A stretch of DNA of 64,000 nucleotides from JAMXLO01 sp963832895 (GTDB lineage: Bacteria > Pseudomonadota > Alphaproteobacteria > Acetobacterales > Acetobacteraceae): contig CAWHVQ010000021.1 of assembly GCA_963832895.1 (NCBI GenBank), positions 248,001 to 312,000 of the forward strand. Reading direction: 5' to 3'. Shown piece after piece: positions 63,991 through 64,000 of this stretch. The translations under genes and the position numbers were made by a program. The notes below the pieces were generated by a model. The model was given only the letters and a program-made list of their open reading frames with translations, made no database searches and had not been told where the DNA came from. The stretch's first letter is position 1. Each line of letters opens with the position of its first letter.

Positions 63991-64000
63991 TATTTTAGTA

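Larger units (their letters stand above)
52540..64000. mobile_element. left part of an integrative element/prophage
   Basis: Begins in the broken methyltransferase gene, opens with a tyrosine recombinase and continues with dense small genes of higher A+T content than the host, HTH and excisionase-like proteins, a transglycosylase-domain protein, a VapE-type ATPase and iteron-like repeats. The right end is beyond the window. No portal, terminase large subunit or known capsid gene was recognised in this part. Confidence 0.82.

Overview
The window is GC-rich chromosomal DNA of an alphaproteobacterium, most likely Rhodospirillales/Acetobacteraceae. This rests on the core genes (sdhCDAB, zapE, mdh-sucCD, a cysE-iscR-nifS-iscS-fdx-mnmA operon, divergent anmK/tyrS, lnt next to an XRE regulator) and on the style of the proteins; the genus cannot be read from the sequence. 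About 52.5 kb of host chromosome is followed by the left 11.5 kb of an integrated mobile element that runs off the right edge.

Layout. 0-8 kb: 3' part of glnD, a small secreted repeat protein, an HtrA/DegP protease, an ICMT-like membrane methyltransferase overlapping nth, a DUF2244 protein, an XRE regulator and lnt. 8-15.4 kb: a phnW-like aminotransferase, an EthD-like small protein and fhs in one operon; poxB; asd; a nucleotidyltransferase remnant; a GST. 15.4-21.5 kb: sdhC-sdhD-sdhA-sdhB (sdhA has one extra base), a secreted hypothetical, a 2OG-Fe(II) oxygenase and zapE. 21.6-25.8 kb: an unusual three-gene operon of cyclase/TPR protein, PAP2/haloperoxidase-like protein and G1 (glutamic) peptidase-like protein. 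26-29.1 kb: mdh-sucC-sucD. 29.2-32.6 kb: accessory DNA with a frameshifted SRPBCC gene, a chloramphenicol-phosphotransferase-like kinase, two small membrane or secreted proteins, and a hydroxyacid dehydrogenase fragment that stops where an IS21-family remnant begins. 32.6-37.7 kb: tRNA-Met whose 5' end is also the 3' end of mnmA, then the Fe-S/cysteine operon on the minus strand. 38-52 kb: hydrolase, anmK, tyrS, SMP-30 lactonase, O-antigen ligase-like protein, beta-propeller, fatty acid hydroxylase/sterol desaturase, psd, a membrane-anchored class III aminotransferase, an Mpo1-like membrane protein, a Tat-exported amidohydrolase, a xanthine dehydrogenase remnant, oxyR and a cupin.

52.5-64 kb: a SAM methyltransferase gene is cut off after 145 codons and directly followed by a tyrosine recombinase, which marks the left junction of an integrative element or prophage. 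Inside are small unrecognised genes, two tandem paralogous HTH proteins on the minus strand, three small proteins of a possible structural or morphogenetic operon, a three-hairpin intergenic region ending in a terminator, a zinc-ribbon protein, a long protein with a lytic transglycosylase domain, a run of small early genes with excisionase-like HTH proteins, a VapE-type P-loop ATPase, and seven GTCCAACC/GGTTGGAC iteron-like repeats at the right edge.

A recurring feature is single-base frameshifts in genes that otherwise look intact, including sdhA and iscS. All but one are one-base gains, and several lie at or beside a GTAC tetranucleotide. A systematic assembly or base-calling artefact at a sequence motif is the simplest explanation, and affected proteins should be read as intact until this is checked.
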